A stretch of DNA of 64,000 nucleotides from CAXBGS01 sp963975425 (GCA_963975425.1 CAXBGS010000008.1:124001-188000), one strand, 5' to 3'; counted from the first letter of the stretch, positions 25,195 to 35,312 are shown. Notes: generated by a model not told the origin, from the sequence alone. Made by a program: numbers and translations.

Positions 25195-27235
25195 CGGACG
25201 TCCTCTCATCTTCGATTCGACGATGCGTGAAGGGATAACTGGTAACGACCGAAGTGATCAGCGTCTGCATTCGATACCCGTCGGCGGCGACGTGTTGCAT
25301 CAGATCATCGATGACGATTTCGTCATAGCCTTCCAAGCTTCGGCACAACGCATAGGCTAATAGTTTCTCGGCGAGGTTGCGAGAAAGTTCATCAGTCCGA
25401 TCGGCAATGATGGCCTTTAGTTCATCGGGACCTGAAAAACGCACACCGCCGGGAAGTTCGCCTGCCGCATCAATCTGATCGCCATTATCGTCACGATCAC
25501 GCCACCGACCGATGGCATCGAAATTCTCTAAGCCGAAACCGATCGGATCGAGCAACTTGTGGCAATTTGCACAGACAGGATTCTCGCGGTGCAGTTCGGT
25601 GCGTTCGCGCAGGGTCAGCGTCGCGGCCGTCTGTTGATCCTGGTTGTCAAGCGATGGAACGTCCGGCGGGGCGGACGGCACGTGTTCGCCGAGCACTTGT
25701 TCAAGCACCCACACACCACGCTTTACGGCGCTGGTGCGGTTGGGAAACGAAGTCGCTGCGAGCACGCCTGGCATTCCCAAGATTCCGCCCCGGCGATCAC
25801 TGGTCAATCGAACCCTTCGCATCGCAGACCCGCGGACCGTTTGCTGCAAGCCATAAATCGACGCCAGTGTTTCATTGAGAAACGTGTAATCGCTGTCGAC
25901 GAAACTGGCAACACTGCGGTTCTCTCGGACAATACTTGCGAAGAACAAACGAGCCTCATCGTACATCGCGGTGCGCATCGCGACCGTCATTTGCGGGAAC
26001 TTTGCGGGGTCAAAGACCTTGTCTTCGAAATCGGTCAACCCGAGCCACTGAGCGCCAAATCCATCAAAGAGCGCGCGTGAACGAGGGTCGTTTAGCAACC
26101 GTTGCACTTGGGCCTGCAGCGTCGATAGCTCATGAAGCTTACCGGCATCGGCTATCGCCATCAGCTCATCGTCAGGCATCGTTGCCCACAATAGATAGGA
26201 TAAACGTGACGCAAGTTGGTAGTCATCGAGCCGAATAATTTCGGCTTCCGGCCCGACCTCACCGGCCGGAGTGATAAACAGAAACTGCGGCGACACGAGC
26301 ATCGACTTCAGCATCAATCGCAACGCCGCCGGATAGGCAAGGTCGTTTTTCATTGCCAAGTCGAAGACGTCTAGCAAGACATTCAGTTCGGCATCCGACG
26401 GAGGCCGGCGGTAGGCTTTTTTCGCGAGCGTCTGAGCGACTTTGCGCGCCGCGACTTGAGCGTCCCTTCGGTTGACCGACGCCGTCGAGGACAAGATCTT
26501 TTGCAATTCGTGTTTCCGCGAATTCTGCGTCGGTGTCTCTTTCGATGTCATCACTTGGTCTAAGACACGATCGGCGATCGCGAGATACTGTTCCAACTGA
26601 AGCGGCGAAAGCGAATTGAGATAGCCTTCACCGCTGACATCCTCTGGCAATGTATCAGCGATCGACGGTTCCACACCAAAAAGATCACGCAAGGTGTTTC
26701 CGTATTCCGTCTTGGTCAACCTGCGGATGACGAAGGGACCGGGATCCTTCGGGCTAAGAAACTTGATCTTCGCAAGCCAGTCGATAAACCTCTGGCGTTC
26801 CACTTTGGTCGGCTGCGCGGATTCCTCCGGCGGCATGTCGTGAGCCTTCACTCGCGCAATCGCCTTGATCCATTGATCACTAAAGGCTGCGTGCCCGGGT
26901 GCCTTTAACACCGGCGAAAAGTTGACGCCGGCTTCCGTGGGTCGCCGATTCGAATGACAGTCAATGCAATAGTCGTTGATAAACGGGGCGATATGGACGC
27001 GAAAGAACTCTTCCGACTCAGTCCTCAGTGAGGCAGAATGCTGCTCCGCCACGTCCGCCTTATCGACGTCTGCTACTTTGACATCCGCTCCTTCGACATC
27101 CGTCTCGTCTTGGCTGATACACGGACTTGCCCACAGCACGCTGAACACGACTGCGGCAATCACGGTTCGGCTAATTCTTGTCGCAAGACTTTTCACAGCG
27201 AAACTCATCAGGTCACTCACCTTCATCGCAGCCAA
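25187..27235 (-). CDS. DUF1592/DUF1588/DUF1585 cytochrome-like protein
   Basis: A 682-residue exported planctomycete protein. A signal peptide (about 1-41) is followed by an Asp/Val-rich linker and a haem-c-type motif CIDCH (C90, C93, H94). Then come DUF1587 (near 155-220), DUF1592 (near 290-430, with the LASRLSYLLWATMPDDEL core), DUF1588 (near 460-580, with a second CANCH and DPIGFGLENFDAIGRW) and a DUF1585-like end. It heads the operon with the DUF1552 and hydrolase-like genes. The two CxxCH sites suggest covalent haem and electron transfer at the cell surface (inference; no substrate known). A second ATG three codons in would serve equally well. Confidence 0.92.
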   Translation of the reverse strand: MAAMKVSDLMSFAVKSLATRISRTVIAAVVFSVLWASPCISQDETDVEGADVKVADVDKADVAEQHSASLRTESEEFFRVHIAPFINDYCIDCHSNRRPTEAGVNFSPVLKAPGHAAFSDQWIKAIARVKAHDMPPEESAQPTKVERQRFIDWLAKIKFLSPKDPGPFVIRRLTKTEYGNTLRDLFGVEPSIADTLPEDVSGEGYLNSLSPLQLEQYLAIADRVLDQVMTSKETPTQNSRKHELQKILSSTASVNRRDAQVAARKVAQTLAKKAYRRPPSDAELNVLLDVFDLAMKNDLAYPAALRLMLKSMLVSPQFLFITPAGEVGPEAEIIRLDDYQLASRLSYLLWATMPDDELMAIADAGKLHELSTLQAQVQRLLNDPRSRALFDGFGAQWLGLTDFEDKVFDPAKFPQMTVAMRTAMYDEARLFFASIVRENRSVASFVDSDYTFLNETLASIYGLQQTVRGSAMRRVRLTSDRRGGILGMPGVLAATSFPNRTSAVKRGVWVLEQVLGEHVPSAPPDVPSLDNQDQQTAATLTLRERTELHRENPVCANCHKLLDPIGFGLENFDAIGRWRDRDDNGDQIDAAGELPGGVRFSGPDELKAIIADRTDELSRNLAEKLLAYALCRSLEGYDEIVIDDLMQHVAADGYRMQTLITSVVTSYPFTHRRIEDERTSDE
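25202..25207 (-). promoter_or_regulatory. Ribosome binding site of the DUF1552 gene
   Basis: GAGAGG on the minus strand stands 7 bases before ATG 25194 and decides between this start and the in-frame upstream ATG at 25209. Confidence 0.7.
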
Positions 27236-27364
27236 TTATATTCGCTAGCGAACCCAAGCGTGCGGCGCGCGGTGACGCAAAGTTGGTGGGCCGGCAAGGG
27301 CTGCCGGATCGAGTCGGGTGACTCGGAACCAGAGAACGCGTCGTTACGTTTTCTGATTCTGTCA

Positions 27365-28010
27365 CTATCGGTGGGTCATTAGGTGACTCGTTGCGACCTC
27401 GATCACCAGATCTTTGAGCTTGAAGTGACTTGGTTCCGTTTTGGCTAGGATCGCTTCGATGGCCGAGTGGTCTGCGGCAACCAATGTTCGTCCTTTCGCG
27501 TATTCGGCAATCCGGATCACGAGGTTCCTGGCGAAAGGATGGATGTCGCTGGCGAGAATTTGCTTCAACTGTTCAACGTTGTCGAAATCTTTACCCAGAA
27601 AGTTTCCCTGTGTACTGACGTTCTGTGTTTTTGAGTACTTGGTTCTCAACCGGCCAATGGGATCATAGGCTTCAAGTGCAAACCCAAGAGGATCGATCCT
27701 GCGGTGGCATGCTGTCAAGCTCGTCCAACGATAACCGCTGATTCAAGAAACTGTTGCAAAACTGGTTTGACCGTTACTCTCAGTGCATGCTTATGATCGG
27801 GTGCCGAAGCACCTGAGGCTGTTTCAGCTGTCCCGATCGCGCAAGTGTGAATAGCTTGGCATCTGGCATCGTGTTCCACGGAAAATCGTGCTTCACAGAA
27901 AGTAAGCCAATCGGTTTGCGAGCGCATACGCATCCAACTCTCCTTGGCTTGCTTTCGAATAAAGAAAGTCCACCGAACTCATCATCGTGATCGCGACAAA
28001 AATCTTGATT
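27365..28010 (-). pseudogene. Decayed DUF1592-type gene
   Basis: Reading down the minus strand from about 28010, one frame gives DFLYSKASQGELDAYALANR and then LAYFL, a clear DUF1592 stretch, before a stop. The next piece continues in another frame as WNTMPDAKLFTLARSGQLKQPQVL, the normal continuation of that family. A large part is then missing, and the C-terminus resumes in a third block as HRRIDPLGFALEAYDPIGR plus a DUF1585-like end (NVEQLKQIL, ARNLVIRIAEYAKGR). The haem motif before it has Leu in place of the first Cys (LTACH). So there is at least one frameshift, an internal deletion and loss of the haem site. It is probably a dead duplicate related to the intact neighbour gene. The upstream N-terminal half is not seen. 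Confidence 0.8.
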
Positions 28011-28252
28011 TTGGCGCATGCCAACTCACATTGTTCGCACTTGTCCGCCGATCTTGTCGCGAGCGGCGCGGTGGCGGCATGCCGCTTGCGAATGGCCGAT
28101 GCTTCGCACTTAGATGAATCGATCCGGCCCAGACGCCAACGAATGCCGGCACAACCGTGACCGACCCTTTATCAGTGTCCTGTGTCGGTGCCCCGTGTCA
28201 TCACATCCTGTCCATTCATTTTGCCGCATGTGTTGGACGCGATTCGGATGAA

Positions 28253-31200
28253 TCAGTCGGGGTCATAGGCCAAGTTTGGACTTAACCAACGCTCGATTTC
28301 TTCAATCGGTTTGCCTTTTCGCTTGGCGTACGATTCGATCTGATCTTTGGTCACTCGATCAACCGCAAAGTACCTCGCTTCGGGATGCCCGAAATACAAC
28401 CCGCTGACACTGGCCCCGGGTGTCATCGCGTAACTGGTGGTGAGTTCAACTCCAGTGTTGGCGGTCGCATCAAGCAACTGAAAGAGCGTGTCTTTCTCGG
28501 TATGGTCGGGGCACGCCGGGTAACCTGCGGCGGGCCGGATTCCACGATACTTTTCCGCGATCATATCTTCTTTGCTGAGCGTTTCCGCATTGCCGAAGTT
28601 CCATTCTTTTCTGGCCCGCGCGTGCAGCAATTCCGCAAACGCTTCGGCCAATCGATCGGCGACCGCTTGCACCATGATCGCTTTATAGTCATCCAGCTCT
28701 GCCTTGTACTTCATCGCTAAATCGTCGGCACCGATGCCTGCGGTGACAACGAATCCACCGACATAGTCCTCTCGTCCACTATCAATCGGCGCGATGTAAT
28801 CGGCGAGCGACCGGTAGTCCTTTTGTCCTCGCCGCTGCCATTGCTGACGAAGAAAATGAAACCGAGACAATTCGGCGGTACGAGTTTCGTCCGCATAGAG
28901 AACGATATCATCGCCGTCGCTTGCCGCGGGCCAAAACGCGTAGGCTGCGGTTGCCGTCAAAGAACCGTTGGCGATGATTTCATCCAACAGTGCGTTGGCA
29001 TCGTCATACAGTTCTTTCGCTTGAGGTCCAACCGTTTCATCATCGAATATCTTGGGATACTTGCCTTTCAATTCCCACGTCATGAAGAACGGCGACCAGT
29101 CGATATATTCGCGAATCTCCTCGAGCGGAAAATCCTTTAACACTCGCACGCCGGTGAACGACGGTTTGTCAATCTGCACGTTGGACCAATCGGTAGCGAA
29201 TCGATTCTTGAGCGCTTCCTCATAGGTGACTAACGTCTGTTGGCGGTCTCGATAGCTAGCGACCAGCTTCTTTTGTTGCTCGACATTCTCGGCGATGTAG
29301 GCTTCTCGATTTTCATCGCTAATTAATTTTTCAACAACATTCACGCTGCGGCTCGCGTCCAGCACGTGAACGATGGGTCCATCGTATGCCGGCGAAATCT
29401 TAACGGCAGTGTGTTTGGCGCTGGTTGTCGCACCACCGATCAACAGCGGCATGGTCATTTTCTTGCGTTTCATTTCACGCGCGACGTGGACCATCTCGTC
29501 CAGGCTAGGCGTGATCAGACCACTCAGACCGATCATATCGACGTTGTGTTTTTCCGCTTCTTCAATAATCACGTCGCTGGAAACCATGACGCCCAGGTCG
29601 ATGACTTCGTAGTTGTTACACTGCAAAACGACACCGACAATGTTCTTTCCGATATCGTGGACATCACCTTTGACCGTTGCGATCAAGAACTTGCCGCGCG
29701 CGGCGGCATCTTCCAGTCCGGCAGCTTTCTTTTCTTCGTCCATGAACGGTTCGAGATAGGCGACCGCCTTTTTCATGACTCGTGCTGACTTGACGACTTG
29801 CGGCAAGAACATTTTGCCGGCGCCAAACAGATCACCCACAACCGACATCCCAGCCATCAGTGGCCCTTCGATCACCTGCAAGCATCGGTCGAAGTGCTGC
29901 CGTGCTTCTTCGGTGTCCTCGACGATGTATTTGTCGATTCCCTTGATCAAAGCGTGTTTCATTCGCTCGACAACCGGCGCATCTCGCCACGCCAAGTCTT
30001 CGCCCGTTTTCTTTTTCCCCGAGCCTTTGACGGTTTCGGCGAGCTCCAGTAAACGGTCGGTCGCGTCGGAACGCCGATTCAGCAGGACATCCTCGACATG
30101 TTCGAGAAGTTCTTTGGGAATCTCTTCGTAGACCTCCAATTGCCCGGCGTTGACGATCCCCATATCCAAACCGGCTTTGACGGCATGAAACAAGAAAGCG
30201 CTGTGCATCGCTTCACGAACGGGGTCATTGCCGCGGAAGCTGAAACTGATGTTGCTGACGCCGCCGCTGGTCTTTGCCCCCGGACACTGCTCCTTGATGC
30301 GGCGAACCGCATTGATGAAATCGACGGCATAGTTATTGTGCTCTTCGATACCGGTGGCGACCGTTAGAATGTTCGGGTCAAAGATAATGTCTTCGGGCGG
30401 AAAGCCGATTTCGCCTACCAGCAAATCGTAGGCTCGCTTGCAGATGCGAACCTTACTGTCTTCGTCAGCAGCTTGGCCGTCCTCATCAAACGCCATGACG
30501 ACGGCGGCGGCACCATACTGGCGCACCAACCGGGCACGACGTTTGAATTCCTGTTCGCCGTCCTTTAACGAGATCGAATTGACGATCGCTTTGCCTTGGG
30601 TGTTGCGCAGCCCGGCCTCGATCACTTCCCAACGACTGCTATCGATCATCACCGGTACCGCGGCGGCAACGTCATCGCCGGAAATCAATCGCAGAAATCG
30701 CGTCATGGCTTCGACGCCATCCAACAACGCATCATCGAAGTTAATATCGATGATGGTCGCGCCGTTTTGAACTTGCTCGCGCGCGACCTCAACCGCTTCG
30801 TCGTAGTTCTCGTCGCGGATCAGCCGCGCGAATTTCCGACTGCCGGTGACGTTGGTCCGTTCGCCCACCATCGTGAACGGAATTTCCGGACGCATGACCA
30901 TTGGCAACTGGCCCGACAACCGAGTGTAAACGGGTCCAGTGGATTCCTGTTTCGGTTTGCAACCCTCGATTCGCTCGGCCATCGCGCGGATGTGGTCGGG
31001 AGTCGTTCCACAACAGCCACCCAAAATGTTGATCCAACCGTTGTCGGCGTATTCACCGACGATGTCCGCCATCGCTTTGGGGCCCAGATCGAATTGCCCC
31101 ATGTCATTGGGCAACCCGGCGTTGGGGTGACAGCTGACGGGAATTCCGGTGGCCTGAGACATTTCTTCCACGTGTGGCCGCATCACGTCAGGGCCGAGGG

Positions 31201-31954
31201 CACAATTCATGCCGATCGAAAGCATCGGAAAGTGAGACAGTGCAGCGACAAAGGCTTCGACACTTTGCCCGCTGACGAACGTCCGGCCGCCTTTATCGAA
31301 CGTGCCGCTGACCATCACGGGAACGCGGCGGCCACCAGCATCGAAAAAGTCTTGAATCGCAAACAGACAAGACTTCAGGTTCAGCGTGTCAATCGCGGTC
31401 TCGGGCAACAGAATGTCGACCCCTGCGTTGACGAGTGATTCGACCTGCGCCCGATAGCTATCCACCATTTCGGTGAAGGTTGTACTGCGGTGGGCGGGGT
31501 CATCGACTTCGGTACTGATTGCTAGCTGACGTGTGGTCGGGCCAATGGACCCGGCGACGAACCGGGGTTTATCCGGAGTCCGTTCGGTCCACTTGTCCGC
31601 AGCGACACGGGCACAGGCCACAGCGGCCCGGTTGATTTCGTCGACCAATTCAAGCGGCAGTTCGAATTCGACCATCCCGACCGGAGAAGCACCGAACGAG
31701 TTGGTTTCCACGATATCGCTGCCGGATTCGAAATAGGCGTCGTGGATGGCGGTGATCTTTTCCGGGTGCGTCAGGCACAAAATATCAGAAAAATTCTTCA
31801 GATCCTTGTGATGGTCCGCAAAACGATCTCCCCGGACGCCGGCCTCGTCCAATTTGAGGCGTTGGATCATGGTTCCCATCGCCCCGTCGAGCAACAGAAT
31901 TCTTTCGCGTATGAGTTCAGAGAGCTGCGATTGGGTCGAATCGGCGCGAAGCAT
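28253..31954 (-). CDS. metH: Cobalamin-dependent methionine synthase
   Basis: A 1233-residue full-length MetH that transfers a methyl group from 5-methyltetrahydrofolate to homocysteine through cobalamin. Order: homocysteine/zinc domain (about 1-335, with GMNCALGP and GGCCGTTPDHI supplying the zinc cysteines), pterin-binding barrel (about 350-630), cap (about 660-735), B12 domain (about 740-890) with H766 in DVHDIGKN as lower cobalt ligand, and the reactivation domain (about 900-1233) with RPAAGYPACPDHTEK. All domains are intact. It stands alone; no cobalamin or SAM riboswitch could be recognised in its leader. Confidence 0.97.
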   Translation of the reverse strand: MLRADSTQSQLSELIRERILLLDGAMGTMIQRLKLDEAGVRGDRFADHHKDLKNFSDILCLTHPEKITAIHDAYFESGSDIVETNSFGASPVGMVEFELPLELVDEINRAAVACARVAADKWTERTPDKPRFVAGSIGPTTRQLAISTEVDDPAHRSTTFTEMVDSYRAQVESLVNAGVDILLPETAIDTLNLKSCLFAIQDFFDAGGRRVPVMVSGTFDKGGRTFVSGQSVEAFVAALSHFPMLSIGMNCALGPDVMRPHVEEMSQATGIPVSCHPNAGLPNDMGQFDLGPKAMADIVGEYADNGWINILGGCCGTTPDHIRAMAERIEGCKPKQESTGPVYTRLSGQLPMVMRPEIPFTMVGERTNVTGSRKFARLIRDENYDEAVEVAREQVQNGATIIDINFDDALLDGVEAMTRFLRLISGDDVAAAVPVMIDSSRWEVIEAGLRNTQGKAIVNSISLKDGEQEFKRRARLVRQYGAAAVVMAFDEDGQAADEDSKVRICKRAYDLLVGEIGFPPEDIIFDPNILTVATGIEEHNNYAVDFINAVRRIKEQCPGAKTSGGVSNISFSFRGNDPVREAMHSAFLFHAVKAGLDMGIVNAGQLEVYEEIPKELLEHVEDVLLNRRSDATDRLLELAETVKGSGKKKTGEDLAWRDAPVVERMKHALIKGIDKYIVEDTEEARQHFDRCLQVIEGPLMAGMSVVGDLFGAGKMFLPQVVKSARVMKKAVAYLEPFMDEEKKAAGLEDAAARGKFLIATVKGDVHDIGKNIVGVVLQCNNYEVIDLGVMVSSDVIIEEAEKHNVDMIGLSGLITPSLDEMVHVAREMKRKKMTMPLLIGGATTSAKHTAVKISPAYDGPIVHVLDASRSVNVVEKLISDENREAYIAENVEQQKKLVASYRDRQQTLVTYEEALKNRFATDWSNVQIDKPSFTGVRVLKDFPLEEIREYIDWSPFFMTWELKGKYPKIFDDETVGPQAKELYDDANALLDEIIANGSLTATAAYAFWPAASDGDDIVLYADETRTAELSRFHFLRQQWQRRGQKDYRSLADYIAPIDSGREDYVGGFVVTAGIGADDLAMKYKAELDDYKAIMVQAVADRLAEAFAELLHARARKEWNFGNAETLSKEDMIAEKYRGIRPAAGYPACPDHTEKDTLFQLLDATANTGVELTTSYAMTPGASVSGLYFGHPEARYFAVDRVTKDQIESYAKRKGKPIEEIERWLSPNLAYDPD

Positions 31955-32255
31955 GGGCGTTCAGTTTCGGATTTTCAGTTTCACGGATCGAGGCGGCCGG
32001 GCGTTCCGACCGTCATCTAGGCGGCTATCTTCATTGTAGAGATCGCCAGCGACAAGCCACAGGGAAAACGATTGGCCATTCAATCTTGCCGAGCCGGCAC
32101 GTTTTCGCTAATCCACAGATTCCTCAAGATCACCAAGGTCCGTTGTCGATCAAGAGGGATAAGCCTGCCATAGGTTCAGCCGACGGCGGCTGAGATTGAA
32201 TGGAATCGAATCGCAATCCCGCTTATTGGGAAGACCCGTGCATCAGGAAGATCGC
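31955..32255. other. Divergent intergenic region between metH and the membrane-protein gene
   Basis: About 300 bases with no supported gene. It should contain the metH promoter. The plus strand shows AAGCCACAGGG, loosely like a B12 box, but on the strand opposite to metH and without the rest of a cobalamin aptamer, so no riboswitch is called. Confidence 0.4.
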
Positions 32256-33482
32256 ATGACCGTCTCGTCAAATCAGCCCTCCCATGTGTCCGACCAATCT
32301 GATTGGTCGACCCGAACGAATCATCCGGCTCCGGCGGGACGCGATCAATCGGCGGCGGGAACGGCTCCAGGCGGCCGCCGACCGAGCGATCCACGCGTCG
32401 ATCAACCGCACTCCACGGAGCCGCTGCCGCCGGTTCTGTTCGCGCTTCCGAACCTGCGTGCTGAGCCGAATCAAACCACCAGCAGCGCTGCCATGACGAC
32501 GGCGCATGGACCGATGGCATCCGATTCGGATACCCCACCGACACCCCCGCCGAGCCCATCGAGCCCGGAAGCGAATTATCAGAGCGATGCGACACCCGTT
32601 CAGGCGATCATTCGCCACGACTCTCCCGTGGCCCACCATCCGCATATTGCGATGGCTTTGCCCGAGTCCAATGAGTCGGCGACGTCCGGCGATGCCGAAA
32701 ACACGACGCCGCAACCGATCGCAGATCCTGCCGATGTCGCCGAAACGAATTCGCGAATTTCTTTGCTCGACCGCATCGGCTCGCATGCAATCGTCCTGGT
32801 GATGTTGCTGATCGTCTTCGGAATCGCATTGCTGGCCGGACGCAAGCCGACCAGCGATCCATCATCCACGGTCGCGGACCAATCCGAGACCAACCCCAAT
32901 GCCGTTGCAGCGACCATCACCGACATCCCCGTGAGCACGGGCTCGCCATCGTCGATCGCGACAAGTGCCCAGGCGTCGTTCAGTGACGCCACGTCGTCTG
33001 ACAAGTCGAATTCCGGCGCGTCGGCCAACAATCCAACGTTCGCGGCGAATCCGCCCGAACCATCAACGCCCGTGGCAGACGCGAATCGCTCAGCCGGCAC
33101 GGCAAACGATGCTTCCACAAACGGAACGGCCGCCTCGACGGTTTCGGTTCGAACCGCATCAGCCCCAACCGGCGATCCCGCGACGGCGCCGGTCACGGCA
33201 AAGGAACAAAACCCTGCCATCACCGAAGCAACGGCAGCGATCGCATCGGCGGGACAAACAACCGTCGGCCCCGCAGCGGCAGCACCGGCCACCGCGTTGG
33301 AATCGGCTTCTTCACTGGATTCAGCCGCTGCGATTGAGACAACGAACGACGTCCTCGGTACCGCGTCACCGACCCGTCATCGTTACACCAACACGCCGCG
33401 AAAAGTTGCCGACTGGAGCCGATATCTTCCGATCGATTCGACCTATGTCGCGCCCACATCTGCGACGACGACTCAACCATGA
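32256..33482 (+). CDS. Single-pass membrane protein of low complexity, function unknown
   Basis: A 408-residue protein with one membrane helix at about residues 177-197 (HAIVLVMLLIVFGIALLAG). The ~175 residues before it are Pro/Ser/Thr/His-rich and would be cytoplasmic; the ~210 after it are Ala/Thr/Ser-rich and would be outside. Only the last 30 residues, RHRYTNTPRKVADWSRYLP and on, look conserved. ATG 32256 is set by AGGAAG five bases upstream (32245-32250). It precedes the CpsD/MinD-like ATPase gene by 90 bases on the same strand, which recalls the split activator/kinase pairs of polysaccharide export; no Wzz domain is visible, so this is only a suggestion. Confidence 0.72.
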   Translation: MTVSSNQPSHVSDQSDWSTRTNHPAPAGRDQSAAGTAPGGRRPSDPRVDQPHSTEPLPPVLFALPNLRAEPNQTTSSAAMTTAHGPMASDSDTPPTPPPSPSSPEANYQSDATPVQAIIRHDSPVAHHPHIAMALPESNESATSGDAENTTPQPIADPADVAETNSRISLLDRIGSHAIVLVMLLIVFGIALLAGRKPTSDPSSTVADQSETNPNAVAATITDIPVSTGSPSSIATSAQASFSDATSSDKSNSGASANNPTFAANPPEPSTPVADANRSAGTANDASTNGTAASTVSVRTASAPTGDPATAPVTAKEQNPAITEATAAIASAGQTTVGPAAAAPATALESASSLDSAAAIETTNDVLGTASPTRHRYTNTPRKVADWSRYLPIDSTYVAPTSATTTQP

Positions 33483-33572
33483 CGTTCGAATTTACGTTCA
33501 CCGATTGAATCGCACCTTTGTTTCACCCCCGCACGAATCTCTCTCTACCCCACTTAGCAGCGTTGGATCATC

Positions 33573-35312
33573 ATGAGCTCGATTGACCAAGCTTTTGTTA
33601 AAGCCTTTGCACGACGCAATCGACCTTCACAACCGGCACCCGCCCCGGAACCGACTTCGGAATCAACTCCGAAACCGCCGACTGCAACGCGCAAAGCTCT
33701 TGTGAACAATACTCGGCGGCAGCGTGTGCTGCCGGCCGCAGCGATTGCCTCCGACGAACTGCTGCGAGTCGATCCGTCGGTCGACGCATCGGTCGAAGTG
33801 CTAGCCGATCCGAGCGAAGATCGGTTGGTCCGAGTCGACGCATTGAGAGGCGATCCGGTCCCGGCACCACACGGGGTGACACACCCACCGAAGCCCGAAA
33901 CGCAAGACTCCGAAGCACGGGTCTCCGATACCCAGCGGCTCGAATCCCCCTCAGCCGCGCCGGTGCAGCCCGCACCTGCGACCCCAGAGGCCACCAACTC
34001 GACGCACACAAACGCGGCGGCTCTCAGTGATGATTCGGCCGACGCAGTGGCTGCAGTCCCCGCAGTCGAACCGATGCCGCCGACCGTGGATCACGTGCGG
34101 TCGATTCAAGACAGCTTGGACCTGCTGCAACACACGTTCAACACGCTGGACACAGACTGCACCGAGGCAATCGGCCAGGATTTCTCGCAGTATTGTGAAG
34201 ATGTCATGACGACACCGTCCTTAGCCGCGACTGACATTTTTGCTGATTCACCCGAGACAGCCCAAGCCGCTGCAACCGGCAACGAAACGGCGCATCCGCC
34301 GGCGGTGAGCGAGCCAGAACTGGTGCAGCAACGCTTCGACTCGCCCGAACCGGTTGCGTTCGCACCCGTTGCGCCAGCCGCGCCCAATGCGCCAGCCGCG
34401 CCCAATGCGCCAGCCGCGCCCAATGCGCCAGCCGCGCCCAGTGCGCCAGCCTCACCCGTTGCGCCAGCGCCGATCCCCGAAACGACACGGACAAACCCGC
34501 TCGGTACGACAGATCAAATCGCAAACGCAGTGGAGCATGCTGTCCAGCCCCAGCCCCAGCCCCAGCCTGCCGCCGTGGCCGCGACCGAATCGGTTCCGAT
34601 GACCGAACCGGCATCCGCGATCGAATCGGCCGCCGACGATCTGGGATTGGCGAGCACGCCTGTGGAATCACAGCAGTTGCGTCCGGCGTGGGAAGTCGAT
34701 GTTTTTGACGTCCCCGGCGCGGTTGCAGATTTGTTCTTTGACGGTCCGTTGTTTCAGCGCGTGGCCGAACGCATCCTGCAAGCAGTCAACACCGGACTGA
34801 CCAGCATGATGGTGACGAGCGCTCATCGCGGGGAAGGTCGTTCGACGGTCGCCATCGGTATGGCGATGGCCGCCGCCGCGGCAGGACTACGCGTCGCGTT
34901 GGTGGATGCCGACACCAACGAACCAACATTGATTGATGATTTGCGATTGGATCTAGAGTACGGTTGGGTGGATGCGGTTCGCGGCGGCATGGACCTGCGC
35001 GAAGTCGCCGTACACGCGGTCGAAGACGGCGTGACCCTGATTCCATTGATGCCCGCCACCAATGCCGGCTACGCAGCAACGGAATACGAAGTGGTTCAGT
35101 TGCTGCAATCGATTCGCGGCAAGTTCGACCTGATTGTTGTCGACACGCCCAGCCAAGAAGCGGTTTCGACGCTGCCGGTCGCAACAATGATCGACAGCGC
35201 ATTGATCGTTCGTGACGAATCAAGAACCGATGCGGACGCCATCAATCGGCTATCGAACCAGTTGCGAGCCAAGGGCGTGCAAGGCGTCGGGATCGTCGAC
35301 AATTTCGCCTAA
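33573..35312 (+). CDS. CpsD/MinD-like P-loop ATPase with disordered N-terminal half and altered Walker A
   Basis: A 579-residue protein. Residues 1-380 are low complexity, with a six-residue AAPNAP-type repeat (about 267-296) and a QPQPQP run. Residues 385-579 form a SIMIBI ATPase domain like CpsD/BY-kinases: Walker A-type SAHRGEGRSTVA, Walker A'-type VALVDADTNEP and a DLIVVDTPSQ Walker B. The expected lysine of the P-loop (GEGKST) is Arg423. No C-terminal tyrosine cluster is present, so a tyrosine kinase role is doubtful. The deviant P-loop may alter or abolish ATP hydrolysis (inference). The same-strand membrane gene upstream may be its partner. A role in polysaccharide export or in positioning is possible. 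Confidence 0.78.
   Translation: MSSIDQAFVKAFARRNRPSQPAPAPEPTSESTPKPPTATRKALVNNTRRQRVLPAAAIASDELLRVDPSVDASVEVLADPSEDRLVRVDALRGDPVPAPHGVTHPPKPETQDSEARVSDTQRLESPSAAPVQPAPATPEATNSTHTNAAALSDDSADAVAAVPAVEPMPPTVDHVRSIQDSLDLLQHTFNTLDTDCTEAIGQDFSQYCEDVMTTPSLAATDIFADSPETAQAAATGNETAHPPAVSEPELVQQRFDSPEPVAFAPVAPAAPNAPAAPNAPAAPNAPAAPSAPASPVAPAPIPETTRTNPLGTTDQIANAVEHAVQPQPQPQPAAVAATESVPMTEPASAIESAADDLGLASTPVESQQLRPAWEVDVFDVPGAVADLFFDGPLFQRVAERILQAVNTGLTSMMVTSAHRGEGRSTVAIGMAMAAAAAGLRVALVDADTNEPTLIDDLRLDLEYGWVDAVRGGMDLREVAVHAVEDGVTLIPLMPATNAGYAATEYEVVQLLQSIRGKFDLIVVDTPSQEAVSTLPVATMIDSALIVRDESRTDADAINRLSNQLRAKGVQGVGIVDNFA
34371..34460 (+). repeat. 18-bp tandem repeat inside the P-loop ATPase gene
   Basis: Five head-to-tail units start with GCGCCAGCC and follow the pattern GCGCCAGCCGCGCCCAAT; units 1-3 are identical, 4 has one change and 5 is diverged. 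They encode the APAAPN repeat. Length variation between strains is likely. Confidence 0.9.

Noticed and set aside
27365..27718. Intact small gene of 117 codons
   Set aside because: It is only the C-terminal DUF1588/DUF1585 piece of a broken larger gene.
31955..32255. Cobalamin riboswitch upstream of metH
   Set aside because: Only a weak B12-box-like word exists, and it is on the opposite strand without the other conserved parts.
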